Shown here piece after piece: positions 35,056-47,037 of a stretch of 64,000 nt of DNA. A program made the position numbers and the translations under genes. Positions within the stretch are counted from its first letter, which is position 1, and each line of letters begins with the position of its first letter. Source of the DNA: Gigaspora margarita (lineage: Eukaryota > Glomeromycota > Glomeromycetes > Diversisporales > Gigasporaceae). The stretch covers positions 1 to 64,000 of the forward strand of contig WTPW01000951.1 of assembly GCA_009809945.1 (NCBI GenBank), written 5' to 3'. Under the pieces are notes generated by a model that worked only from the letters and a program-made list of their open reading frames with translations, ran no database searches and was not told the origin of the DNA.

Positions 35056-36707
35056 TTTACACTCTCAATTGACAATCTTCCTATTGAACTTCCTATTCGT
35101 CACAGTGTTAGAACAGTATGCTATTCATACATATTTGCACTCTGGACATTACAAAACCGATTTCAACAATAGACAACAATTTCTCAGCATATATGCTAGA
35201 ATACAACCTGGCTCTATATTAACAATAATCAAAAAATCTCAAATTTTGCATATAGCTTTCAGTTCTCAATGCTTAAATTATTCAGAATCAAAATACTTAT
35301 GATGATCTCTCTCCTTAAATTTTACACAAAAGAAATCCTTCATATTTCAACAAATGTCACTTATACCAACAAGCAAGTTATGCATTACATTGGATCATAT
35401 GTCCAACCTGTGAACCTATACTAAAAATCATAGAAGATTCACTGCACCATGTTCTCAAACCCAACAAAATGAATATTTCACAACCAACTGCCAATGACCT
35501 CTATACCCAAATAATACATCTCGATAATTTTCAAATTTATTACTCTCTTAACAAATTCTCATTGTTTTCTACCCTTACTGGTCTCATCCCACTAGATATT
35601 ATTCACACACTAAGCGAATATATAGCATTACAAAAAACTGCAAGAACACTCACTATTTAACTTTTGCTACATATTAACCAACTCATCTATACAAATATCT
35701 GGATTCCAAATTGTATTAACAGATCTCAAAATCACCAATTACACCTACAACACCCAACTCTGGCATCTTTCTAAATTCAATCAGTCAGTCAACAAATCAT
35801 ACAAAGGACTATGAATCCACAACACATATTTCTATATGCAAAATAGAAACTTGGTTTATTAAATGGATCAAATACTCTACACACCCTTCTGATATTTTTA
35901 TATATATACAAATCTAGGTAAGCTTTGGCCACTCTAGTAGGTTTAGGCCACAGATAAGTATTGTAGTTTGTTTTAGTATATGTCTGAGCTTTTATTCTTA
36001 GCATTAGATTTGAAAAACAAAAGTTTTTTTAGTATTGTAAAAAGTTTTAATTAAATTTAATAAAGATAAGAGCAAGGTCTCACCTTAAACATTAAAAAAA
36101 AATATTATTATTCTGAATAGTAATTTTAAATGCTCAATTCTGCATTTAAAAATGCTTACTAAATTAAATATAATAAATAATGTACCTATAAGCTCAAATA
36201 GCTAATTTAAGTTTCTAATAAATATTGTCATAGTTGAAACTAAGATCAGCTGATGCTAAAAATTTACCTTATTTTAATATGAAGTTTTGAAAATTTTTTA
36301 GATTTTTTTTAAAATTAGAATAGAATTTATAGATCGAGTTGTTAATAAAAGAATATATATGGATTTTGGAAAGTTTAAAAAAACTCAAATTAAATCCTAA
36401 ATATCAATATTAGCCAATCTCAGGATTAACTACAGTATAACAACTATTTTTTATACTTGCTAAATTGTATATGAAATAAAATTAAATAGTAAGTATTCAA
36501 GAACTCAAAATATTAATAAATATAAAATTAATACCTAATGTCACTGAATAAAAGCAACCCAAATGTTGCAAAAAAAAAGAAATATGGATAACTTACATAA
36601 AATTCTTGGATAACCTTTATACTTGATGCAAAGCAAAAAGAAAATAAAAGAACTATAATTTGTAAATATTTATAAACAAATATCTTATTAATTAATTTGT
36701 GATATAT

Positions 36708-37202
36708 AACAATCGGAGACTATATATAGTAAAAATCAGAAGAAATTACTATTGTTTTTACAAGTCTCATGAATCTGGTATTCTATTTTGATAACAACTT
36801 TTTTTACTATACTAACCACTTTTCTACTTCTAATAAAAGTTGTAGTGGCAGTTGTTGCAATTATAATAGTGGTAAGAATACTAAAATTAACTTTACGAGT
36901 CCTAAAATATTGTAAAAAATGTTATACAGCCTTATAAAATTTCTATTTAAATAATGCATAGAAATTTTATATAGTCATGAAATGTTTTTGACAATATCTT
37001 GGGACCAATCAAATAAATTTTAGTGATCTTACTACCATTATAATTGCAACAACTTTCTCTACAACTTTTGTTAGAAGTAGAAAAGTGGTTAGCATAATAA
37101 AAAAATTCATTATCGCAGTATGAATACTAGATTCCTGAGACTTGCAAAAACATTAAGTAATTTTATCTCTGATTTTTACTAATTATAATCTCTGATTGTT
37201 AC
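36708..37202. mobile_element. ~495-bp fold-back element, TAACAATC ends
   Basis: Two arms of about 240 bp are inverted over nearly their whole length: TAACAATC(G/A)GAGA, TAGTAAAAATCAGA, ACTAACCACTTTTCTACTTC, AAGTTGTTGCAATTATAAT and ATAAAATTTCTAT all recur. The loop is near 36950. No coding sequence. Confidence 0.85.
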
Positions 37203-37204
37203 AT

Positions 37205-38925
37205 AGATCGCAAATTAAATTTTTAATGAACGCTCTCCAAAATTAATACAATAGAAATAAATTTAGTAAAGATTCATAGATTTAATAGCTTAATAAATAT
37301 TTTTTTATGCTTACCAAAACTAGAGAATACAAAATAAAATCAAAAAGTTAAAAATCATGAGCTTGAATAGCTTGCTTTTAATTCTTGAATAATACATATG
37401 TATTCTTCATGCTCAAGCCAAATTAAATAAAATTAATTAGAAAAATTCATAGACTAGAACACCTTATTTTAAATCTTTAAATTAATAAATATTTGTTGTG
37501 CTAGTGTATATTAAATAAAATTAAATAAAAATTCTTGAACTTGAATACCTTATTTTAAATTATAAAATTAATAAACATTCTTTATACTCAAACTAAATTA
37601 TTATAAATAAAATAAAAGTAATTAGTAAAAATTTATTAACTTGAATATCTTATTTTAAATTCTTATTTTTTTTTTTTACCAAAATTAATATAATAAAAAA
37701 ATTAATTATATAATAAACATTTATAAATTTGAATACTACATATTACCAAATAGAAGGAACCAATATGTTACAAAAAAAAAAAAGATACTTTTTTCAAGCA
37801 AAGTGAAGAGGTTGCTTCTAATTGTTAACATATAATAAATTACTATAAATATTTATTTATACTTACTGAAATTAGTGTGTATAATATTAAATGAAGTAAA
37901 AATTTCTGAATTCAAATAGCATATTTTAAATTCTTGAATAATAAATGTTCTCTATATATATTCAAACTAAATTATTACAAATAAAATATAATTATTTAGT
38001 AAATTTGAACATTTTATTTTAAAGTTAACAAATATTTTTTTATGCTTACCAAAATTAATGCAATAAAAATATTATTCCATGGGTACTATGTAACAACCTG
38101 TGCTTTTTTTCTAAATTATTCACACTAGTCTATATAAATTATATGACACATGCTTTTCATATAGACTGGCAATAAAAAATTTTTGTTTGCAGTAAATCCT
38201 AATTAAAAGTTAAAGATTGTAAACTAAGTTCATAATTATATAATCAACTAGACTTAGTATTTCTTTATGGGTCTTAAAATAGTCATATTTATTAAATTGT
38301 AGGTTTAAAATAGTTTTTAAAATTGGTTTAAAATTGTTATAGACAGACAAAAGACTTTATTAGGTTTGAGGTTTTAAAATTGTTTTAAGAAGGTGAAAGA
38401 CTTTATTAAATTCTAAAGGTTTAACTTTTTCTAGGCAGATGAAGAAATTTGTACTTTATTGATTTTTATTTAATAAAAAAAGTTAATTTAAATATTTAAA
38501 ATATTAATTTATTTTTTTATTTTTATATTATTATCATGTTTTTTAATATTCTAAAAGGTTAAAAGTGAGTAACATTTAAAAATATCATTTAAGAGTAATT
38601 TTGAATGTGCCAAAGGTTCCAAAGATAATAGAAAAGCTTGAGCTCAAAGAATTAAATTCTTATACTTGATAGCTTTATAAAACTGGTTGAGGTACAGCCA
38701 TTTAATACACTCGTTATTGTAGTATTCTTTACACAAGAGATTCTCTGCATTTTGAAAATTTCTTTAGTTATTGTAATATTACTATTTCTTGTATTTGATT
38801 TTTATTTTATTTTTTTCTAAATAAAAAATAAATAGATCAATTATTAAAATAAAGTTTAAATTACTATAGTAGCTAAAGTTTATTGAATAATATATTGCAC
38901 AAGTTGTTATGTCATACCAATAGGA
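37205..38925. other. No gene seen; very AT-rich
   Basis: Repeated phrases such as TTGAATACCTTATTTTAAAT and AATAAATATT...TATGCTTACCAAAATTA recur through 37250-38060, suggesting old local duplication. A partial TGTAACAACCTGTGC end near 38090 resembles the element at 42505. Confidence 0.55.
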
Positions 38926-38929
38926 TAAA

Positions 38930-39062
38930 CTAGTTATTTAATGAATATCAGTGAACACAATATATTCCACAGAATAATAGTAAACTACGTTGCTGAAGGC
39001 CATATAATTTTACTATTATCCTGTAGAATACACTATATACACTGATATCCATTAAATAACAA
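38930..39062. repeat. 133-bp inverted repeat
   Basis: Arms of about 53 bp: GTTATTTAATGAATATCAGTGAACACAATATATTC... and its inverse ...GAATACACTATATACACTGATATCCATTAAATAAC. The loop is the 25 bases around 38990. Confidence 0.75.
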
Positions 39063-39157
39063 GTATTTATACTCTTTAAATAAAATATTGTACCAATTAT
39101 ACAAATTTGAGAAGCTTTCTTTTGTTGTTTTTAATACTAACAATTAATAAACATTAC

Positions 39158-39473
39158 TACTGTATATTCCCAAAAATAAACTACTCCGAAAATAAGCAAC
39201 CCCTGATTTTTTTCAATATTTTAAAATATGTATTTGCAGTTGCTACATATAAAAGTCTAAATTTTACTAAGTAAACCTAAAAGTGGCATTAATTAAACTT
39301 GTTCAGAACACAAAAATACACTTATAATAAAAATTTCACGTCATTTGGATAACTTTTTATTAGTACATTTTTCAATTTTTCAAAAAATTTAACAATTCGA
39401 AAATAAGCACCTCTCACTTTTTCGTGTAATTTTTGGCTCAAAAAAGGTTGCTTATTTTCGGGAATATATGGTA
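39158..39473. mobile_element. ~315-bp MITE, ATATTCCCGAAAATAAGCAACC ends
   Basis: Left end TACTGTATATTCCCAAAAAT with CCGAAAATAAGCAACC; right end is its inverse (GGTTGCTTATTTTCGGGAAT ATATGGTA). A second inner CGAAAATAAGCACC lies near 39402. No coding sequence. Confidence 0.8.
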
Positions 39474-39554
39474 GCTGTAAGCCCATATATAATGCACAGG
39501 AACAAATTTATAAAATTTTTAAATATTAATTTTAAAATAAAAATAGAGAATGCC

Positions 39555-40492
39555 TATTTCCACTATAGTATTTTGCTATTTCTACTATGGTTTATGAGAA
39601 TTTCTATTTTTAATATTTAATATTATATATTATATTATTAATTTACTATAATTCTAACTCTAAAACTAATAAGCAAACCTTCTTTGGTTCCTAGTTAAAA
39701 GTTGTAGAGCTTATTTTTCTGATTTTAACAGTAGTTAAATCATCAAACTCAGCCCAGTGGATCCCAAGATAATTGGAATCAAAAAAGAGAACATAAGGAT
39801 TAGCAATTTTACTATTATACAAACAATTCATTTTCTTTATATAAATTTTGAAATATTTTTTATTATAGTAAAAAATATTACTATGAAACTAATAAAACTT
39901 GTTTTAAGAAACTAGAATTTCTTGAGCCAAAAAACAAGTTTACTCAAGAGCTCAAAGTTAATTGTAATAATAAAATTCTGTGCAAATCACGATTTTATAT
40001 TTGATAGCTTTTTTTCTAACTTTATTTTTTTCTTTATATACGTTTTGAGAAGGTTTTTTATTGTAGTAAAAAATTTTACCAAGAAACTAATAAAATACAT
40101 CTTAAAAAACTAGCATTTTTTTGGGCCAAAGAACAACTTTATATAAGAACTCAAAGTCAATTGTGATAATAAAATTCTGCGCAATTCTTGATTTACATTT
40201 GATAGCATTTTCTATACTTTGTATAATAGTGAATTTGCTGATCCTTATGCTCTCTTCTTTAATCCCAAGTATCTTGGGATCCACTAGCCTAATTTTGATA
40301 ATTTAACTACTATTGAATTAGAAAAATAAGCTTTACAACTTTCAATTAGAGACCAAAGAAGGTTTACTTATCTTTTATTAGTTTTTAGGTTTAGGGTTAG
40401 GGTTAGAGTTAAAATTAAAGTTAGAAAGAATTCTAAAAATAAAAAATTTTGTATAACTATAGTGGAAATAGCAAAATACCATGGTGAAAATA
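39555..40492. mobile_element. ~940-bp fold-back element with internal tandem duplication
   Basis: Arms of about 280 bp (39555-39835 and 40207-40492) are inverted, with landmarks TATTTTGCTATTTC(T/C)ACTAT, AAACCTTCTTTGGT, GTGGATCCCAAGATA and CATAAGGAT(T/C)AGCAA. The centre is two direct copies of a ~185-bp unit (39836-40014 and 40020-40206) sharing GAAACTAATAAAA, GAGCTCAAAGTTAATTGT or variant, and TTTGATAGC. The right arm carries a short TTAGGGTTAGGGTTAG tract (near 40388). Short open frames inside are noise. Confidence 0.85.
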
Positions 40493-40606
40493 GTAGCTTC
40501 CTAAACATAATCTAATAAAACTTTTTATAATTAGTATATAAGTATTAGATTAATAGTATGCTTTTTTGGTCTTTGTTTTTTTTGAATAATATTAACTAAT
40601 CTTGTA

Positions 40607-40810
40607 ATTGGTTCAAATAAACTCAGATTTGGTTTAAATAACTGATAAGCCTGCTCTTGGTTCAAATAACCCCCTTTTTTGGTTCAAATAAACTTATTTT
40701 TGGTTTAAATAATACTATTTTTGGTTCAAATAAAGGTTTGGATCAAATAAATGCAATTTTGGTTCAAATGAACCTAATCTGGTTCAAATAAACCTAACTT
40801 GGGTTCAAAA
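40607..40810. repeat. Degenerate GGTTCAAATAAACCT minisatellite
   Basis: About ten copies of (T)TTGGTT(C/T)AAATAA(A/C) at irregular 17-28-bp spacing. Confidence 0.7.
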
Positions 40811-40939
40811 ATAATAAATTACCAAAATAGTATTTGTGTAATATTATACAACTTTAGTAGTGTATAACCAAAAATAGAAAACGTCTAAAGCAGAGTAGTT
40901 CTTATAATATATTTTATCAAATTAACTTTAGGGTTAGGG

Positions 40940-41210
40940 CTATAGATAGTGATGAAATTACTTTTCTTAATGAAAAATTTTTGTAGAAATTGTTGAAATT
41001 ATTTGATATTAAAATTGGTGAAATTGGTGAAATTAATTTTTTAATCTCAAAAATTAATTTAAATTATATAAAAAATTAACCAAACTAAACTAAATCAGAT
41101 GCAATAGTTGGTTTATAATTAATTATAAAAATGTTAAAAATTTTGAAATTTTTGTTGAAATTATTGTTGAAATTAAAAAAAAATAAAAATAAATTCACTG
41201 CTATCTATAG
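40940..41210. mobile_element. ~270-bp relative of the 112-bp MITE
   Basis: Ends CTATAGATAGTGATGAAATT and TTCACTGCTATCTATAG are inverted; the interior has GGTGAAATTGGTGAAATTAA words as in 10173-10284. It directly follows AGGGTTAGGG. Confidence 0.65.
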
Positions 41211-42000
41211 CTAGTACCATTTTAATTTAGAGATAGAGTAATTTTTGATTATTGTCCGAAGCGTAGTGAAGACGTTTTTACTTTTACTCCATTTCATGCA
41301 ATGTCTGTTAAAGGTATCCAATCAAACTTTTAGATTAGGTAACACAACTATCTCTGCATATCATAACAAAAAAACATTGCAGATCACATGTATATATATA
41401 TAGATTATTGCTTCAAACATCTATTAGCCCCTGATAATCTAGTAATATATAAGCAAAATTGCCTTCCCAACATTTTTAATTAAAACATTAAGATAGATTT
41501 AGACTGCTATTTTTTGTATTTTTTAAGGTTTTTGCTTCTCTTTTTTGTTTGCTTCACTAAAGATCATCAAAATTCAATAATTTGATTGGCCAATTGTCAT
41601 GTAATTCTACTTCACTTTAGATAACCCCAAAAATATTTTTGTAAATACAGTACAATAAACTTTTGTATAATTTATATGTATATTTATATTATACAAATCA
41701 TATTGCTCAATTATATAGCATTATAAAATACAGTACCAAATAGCAAAAACTATCCATTTTTTAGTATTGTTTAAAGTCTAATAACTTCACAACAAGTAAT
41801 TATTTTAAAAATCCCTCTTACAAATTTTTTATTTGTAATCTAAACTACAAATCTGTAAGACAGATTTTTGATATTTTGCTTTTTAAAGAAGTTATAAGGG
41901 TTTAAAGTTCAGCATAGTATTGTTAATGGTTTGGTTTGGTTTGGATTATAAACCAGTGGAGTAAATCTAAAACCAAACCAAACTGGTTTAATTATTCTAG

Positions 42001-42365
42001 CTTATACTCCAGTTTATACTCCAGTTTATACTCCAGTTTATACTCTACTCTAGTTTATACTCCAGTTTATACTCTAGCTTATACTCCAGTTTTGTACTCC
42101 AGTTTTGTACTCCAGTTTGTACTCCAGTTTGTACTCCAGTTTGTACTCCAGTTTGTACTCCAGTTTGTACTCCAGTTTGTACTCCAGTTTGTACTCCAGT
42201 TTATACTCCAGAGCAATACTCTAATTTATACTCCAGTTTATACTTCAGAGCAATACTCTAGTTTATACTCCAGAGCAATACTCCAGATCAATACTCTAGT
42301 TTATACTCCAATTTATACTCCAGAGCAATACTCTAGTTTATACTCTAGTTTATACTCCAGAGCAA
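42001..42365. repeat. 12-bp minisatellite TTT(A/G)TACTCCAG
   Basis: About 28-30 units with variants TTTATACTC(C/T)AG, TTTTGTACTCCAG, TTTGTACTCCAG and AGCAATACTC(C/T)AG. The multiple of three keeps a frame open at 41936-42400, but the product is a low-complexity repeat peptide, not a supported gene. A palindromic GGTTTGGTTTGG...CCAAACCAAAC lies just before it (41930-41985). A short continuation lies at 43393-43455. Confidence 0.9.
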
Positions 42366-42390
42366 TATATTATAGTTATTGTATGTGTTG

Positions 42391-42480
42391 TAGAAAATAA
42401 CTAAATTTGCACAGGCTAACCTGGGTCATATAGCTAAAGGCCATGTAACACAGGTTAGTTCGAGCAAATTTAGTTATTTA
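42391..42480. repeat. Hairpin between minisatellite and transposon
   Basis: AAAATAACTAAATTTGC...AGGCTAACCTG is followed by its inverse CAGGTTAGTTCGAGCAAATT TAGTTATTT around a ~30-base loop. Confidence 0.75.
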
Positions 42481-42504
42481 TACAATCCTATACAATAACT
42501 ATAT

Positions 42505-43388
42505 TATTGAATAGATCTAATGTAACAACCCATGCGTCACCTTCACCTCAATAAAAAGCTGATTTTAATATTACTATCATATGAAATATTAAATACATGC
42601 ATTAGATAATAGCGTAAATAAAAAAGAATAAATCTATGATTTAAATTATTAATTCTTTCATGCAAAATATCAATAATGTAAAAATCTCATTCACAATGAT
42701 TTTTTTTTTAAAAAAAAATGAACTAAATCTAATCTAAAAGAAAACATAACTACGTATAGAAAGTTTTAAAGAAAGCGAAAATTCAATAACATAACCTTGT
42801 TCTGTGAAAATTATGTAAGTAAAACAAAATAACATATGACTCAGTATTATTAGAATTTAAGGAAATCAAAAAGCTTGATAATGTGCAATCTGCCCAAATA
42901 AGAATTTTAATAAAAATATGAATCAGTCTAATAAAGAATTAAGATTAAAAAGCAAAGATCTAATAATGTATGATTTGTACAATAAAATTAAAAAAAAGGA
43001 CAAAAATTCAATAAATAAAGAATTTTAAAGAAAGCGATAATAAGATCTAATAATGTATGACTTATCCAATAAAAATTTAATGCAATTCTATGTAATAAGA
43101 ATTTAAAAAGGTGAAATCCTAATAATATATCCAAGACAATTTTAAAAAGCGAAAACAAATTAATCCTGACATCATTCAATAAAAATTTAAAAGGACCTAA
43201 TGACGCAAATATCTCAACATTTTTAAAAATGTGAAGACAACTTTAATAATAATAAAAATAAAATAATTAAATCAGGGCATTTTCACATTTTTATCAAATA
43301 TGAAAGTGTTCCGATTTATTTATTTTTTAAACATTTGCCAAGAAATGAGCGAAAAAAGCATGGGTTGTTATATAAGTCCCATACAATA
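42505..43388. mobile_element. ~885-bp TIR element, ATGTAACAACCCATGC family, copy 1
   Basis: The ends begin TATTG and share GTAACAACCCATGC in inverted orientation over about 31 bases. The interior is colinear with 58260-59125 (CACCTTCAC(C/T)TCAATAAAAA, GATCTAATAATGTATGA, AAAGCATGGGTTGTTA). No transposase; non-autonomous. It lies inside or beside an ACTCCAGTTTAT minisatellite. Confidence 0.85.
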
Positions 43389-43459
43389 ATCTAGTTTATA
43401 CTCTAGTTAATACTCTAGAGCAATATTTCAGTTTATACTCTAGTTTATACTCCAATAAT

Positions 43460-44005
43460 TTAGTATCATTAAGATTTGGCAAGAAACTACCTAATGTCTT
43501 TTACACATTTGATCTAGATATGAAACTGATAAGATTGGCCTGATCAACCAACTTAAATTTTTTTAGAATCGACTTTGGTCTATGATTTTTTTATTGCTCT
43601 AAAAATTGTACCGGGTACAATTTAATTATATAGATATAATAAATTATAAAATAATCAGGTAATTTAATAATATCCAAGAATTTTCTTGATGGGTTCAATC
43701 TTTACATTGATCTGTACACTAATACTAATTGAATATATAATTAATAGACTATTTAGAATTTCANGCTTTTTTGTTATTACTACAAAAAGTACAGAATCAC
43801 AATTTTCAAATTGCTATAATGAAAATGAAAATAATTCATGAGTATTATTGTGAAGAATTGCAAATATAACCAGAAATCATTGAAATTGTTATTTTTTTGT
43901 AATAAAAAATATTGAATTTTTAAAGTTCTTTATTATAATTAATTATTTGATAATTGCACTAATTTAAAAGCACAATAAAATACAAAATAAAACCATATTC
44001 TAGTT
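43460..44005. other. No gene seen; AT-rich
   Basis: AT-rich, one N at 43764, no repeats recognised. Confidence 0.5.
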
Positions 44006-44009
44006 AAAA

Positions 44010-44296
44010 ATTATCTGCATTATTTTCTCCAGATCCATCCTGTGCAATACTATGGCATCTCAAAAGATGATAAATTAAGTTTGATGTTGATCTGCCTAAA
44101 ACTTTAAATCAAGCATTACATCTTTTACCCGATTCATTATTTACAATACAGATTCTATATTTAGAGTTAACAGAGAAGTCTCAAATACATTTTCTACTTT
44201 AAAGTATTCCCATATCCAATTCTTAGGGTTTACAGAGTTCACAATTGATTCGTCAAATGGCTGGGATAACAAGAATTGCAAATTCTCATCTTCCAT
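44010..44296 (-). pseudogene. BED-zinc-finger transposase fragment
   Basis: From an ATG at 44296 one reads MEDENLQFLLSQPFDESIVN and then NPKNWIWEYF. After one frame change comes RCNA(stop)FKVLGRSTSNL and IYHLLRCHSIAQ. The spacing C-x2-(C lost to a TGA stop)...H-x4-H is that of a BED finger, the DNA-binding start of hAT transposases. No catalytic part follows towards lower coordinates, so this is an orphan N-terminus with one frameshift and one stop. Confidence 0.6.
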
Positions 44297-44769
44297 TATA
44301 ACAATTTGTTTTATATTGATCTAATTTTGTAATATAACTTTATTTAAATATTTTGTTTAAAATAGCAAATATTTCATTATATTACTACTTACTGCTATTA
44401 AAATATGATACTTCTATATTATTTTAACTTTATAAACGTTAGAAAAAAAATGAGAATTTAGTACTGTAATCGAACTCTCATACCAATCACTTTAATTGGT
44501 ATATATATGTTTTTTTTTTTTTATAATGAATATTATATGGTATTACAGAATTAGACATTAAATACAAATGCAAAGTGATAAGTTTTATTCTATCTTTCAT
44601 ACTCAATATCTATTTCTGTAGTTGTCAATATCTACTTCTGTACTAGTTGTCAATATTATTTTCTCACGTTGTTTTTTAGCAGTTCTAAGCTCCCTAAAAA
44701 AAACATTCAAATTATATTCATAGCCTGGGTTTTAAGGAGATCAGTGCTAGTTATAATATAATAATAGAT

Positions 44770-44841
44770 GAGTGCATGAAAACCTGCAGCTGCATATAAT
44801 GATTAACTGTTATAAGTTTCAGGTTTTCACTCTCATGCACT
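44770..44841. repeat. 72-bp hairpin
   Basis: GAGTGCATGAAAACCTG and CAGGTTTTCACTCTCATGCAC form inverted arms around CAGCTGCATATAATG... Confidence 0.65.
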
Positions 44842-44849
44842 AAAATAGA

Positions 44850-47030
44850 AATTTTTGTACTTATAATAATGTTTTTTGAATCAATTGCTTTTTTTTTGCA
44901 CTATTCACGATATTTATATATAAAATGTAGAAATCTCAATAAGGAAGAATTATCTAATCAAATGCATATATCCTCACCATCCATACCAAGTTAATGCACC
45001 ACAATGGCTGAAAATTAAATCAATACCTATTCGTACATATTTTCTGGATGGCACAAACAAAATTAAAGACTATAGATAGATAGTATCATAGTAATACGTT
45101 GCATTGGTGTATATATAAAATTGGGGCTATAAAAAATATAAAAACAGTCGAGTTAATTCAATATATATATATATATAACTTGCCTTACTATCATGTTCAC
45201 GTGATACATGGAGTGGATAATCAGAATGGAATCAAGATTGTAATATGCTTTTTATCAATCATGATAGTAAATGGTAGTAGTATATTGAAGAAAACAATCA
45301 AACAAATAATAAAAAACTTATCCTTAATGTTATAATTAGTATCAGTCTAAGCAAATATTCTTTATGTTTATAGATTTTTAGTATCGCAAGTCACTTATTT
45401 ACTCTTGACAATAGCATGTGAAAGTACATCTCATAGACTTCTAATATTATGTCAGTAATAGGTAAACGTGATCAAAAAAAATTTAAAATCTAATAGAATT
45501 TCAGAACACCAGGTTATAAAAAATGAAAATTTAACTTTGTGTGGCCTAAGCGAAACCAATTTATCAGGAATGTATAAGAGTTAAATAAAAACAAAGAAGC
45601 CATAATAGCAGGCAAATCAAAATTACACTCTACCCTGCCCTACCCTTTCTCAGTAGAATCCTACTATACCAGGAATGGAGTGATATTGGTTTTTAATAGT
45701 TTACGTCTACAAGATCTCATAACTAATTGGAAAATATATTAAACGCAGCAAAACATGAATTTCTGCACTTAGACATCATCGCATACTACCATATTTATAT
45801 ATGTATAGGTTTGGAATGTTTCTTTAACAGGTTTTTGTCTCGATTAAAGAGCATGACAATCATTTATGAAAAAAATACTTTTTATTATTGTTCTTTCATT
45901 ATAGATGTGAAATCAGTTTACATGCCTCTTCGTCACAATGTCACGACCTGAGGAAAAATTCTGATATCTAGCGTTAGATTATTTATATCTTATATCTATG
46001 CAGAAAGAAATATTGGGCTGAGTAATGCTAACTATGCTTCTCATAGTAATCCATTCGTATTTGAGACTTCACTGATTTGTACTGCACTCCATTCACCAAA
46101 GTACCCATGTATAGTACCCCATAAAATATCAGGAGCTTTCAATTATACATCGATTGCACGGTATATACTATGTATTTCTTTAAAGTAATTTAATAAAGCT
46201 TTAGCATCCAGCACTATTTGTATCCAACAATTACATCACACGTATGTAGTTCTTTTCAATAACTTGATTGACAGGTTTTTAAAAATAATATATGCTAACG
46301 CATATGAATAGTGATGCAGAAGGAGTGAGAATGTTTTGTCAATATATATGGACATTAATTATAGTATAACCGGTATTTATATATTTATATAGTATAATTT
46401 AAATTGGATGGCTAATCCTAACGTTTATGTGCATTTGATAGAGTGTGTTATTACATATTTAGTGCTTTTTTTTTTGAGTTTTGGTTATTATCTACTTTGA
46501 ATTTTTGATTCATGATAGTTATCTTATCACTTCTTACTATCTTAAACAAATTTTAATACAAACAACATGAAAATCCATTCTAAGCGATTGACTAAGAGGT
46601 GAATATAAAAATATAGCCCACATCTTTTAATGCAATGCTAGTAAAAACTTTAATATTTACTCGCATGTAGAATCTTAGTATAATATAAATTACTATATAT
46701 TGATAGAAAATAGAACGTATGTCTGTATATTATATGTTAAAATAAAAGGGTTTGTTATAACTATAATATGGGTATATTTAATTTTTGATAACTATTAATT
46801 TATAATGATAAAGGTAGCTATATAATACCTTTATGTGAAGTATATTAATTTATATCAATAATATTTATATTTGTTTAATATGATATTTAAATAAAAAAAC
46901 CCACAAAAAGATATATATATTTAAATACAAAGTACTAAAAAACATATGTTAAAGAAATAAATAAATGTACCAGTATAATGAAAATATAATCGAAAGAAAT
47001 TTGCTATTCAAAAAAAAGATCAAGAAAATA
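44850..47030. other. No gene supported
   Basis: Short frames at 45099-45335 and 45727-45951 have no recognisable motif, start context or neighbours. A stray CCAGGAATGGAGTG (near 45669) and a CACCAAAGTACCC fragment (near 46097, like the MITE at 13842) are the only repeats noted. Confidence 0.5.
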
Positions 47031-47037
47031 TACATTT

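Larger units (their letters stand above)
31138..36095 (+). mobile_element. Decayed LINE (endonuclease remnant, reverse transcriptase, RNase H, 3' tail)
   Basis: Reading left to right: the end of an endonuclease region and linker (NYKSISSDQWSEFTELTTQL, about 31260-31400), the RT start (EVTQTIASLPNSKACGPTGI, near 32310), RT palm (SQDMSKAYDSV at 32726, ETITPLLWQIYYDLL at 32918), thumb (SFYTMANIQVNSSKSILTTN, near 33140) and RNase H (34590-35045). The 3' UTR ends in AGAGCAAGGTCTC and poly-A at about 36095. It is 5'-truncated, with many stops and frame changes. The expected YxDD reads as MNDS, so it is catalytically dead. A 288-bp element interrupts it at 31454-31741. It belongs with RNase H-bearing non-LTR elements of Glomeromycotina (family call from memory). 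Confidence 0.88.

Noticed and set aside
41936-42400. 154-codon open frame
   Set aside because: Generated entirely by the 12-bp minisatellite; no gene context.
44440-44510. tRNA-like words (AATCGAACTCTCATACC)
   Set aside because: No acceptor stem or D-arm could be paired around it.
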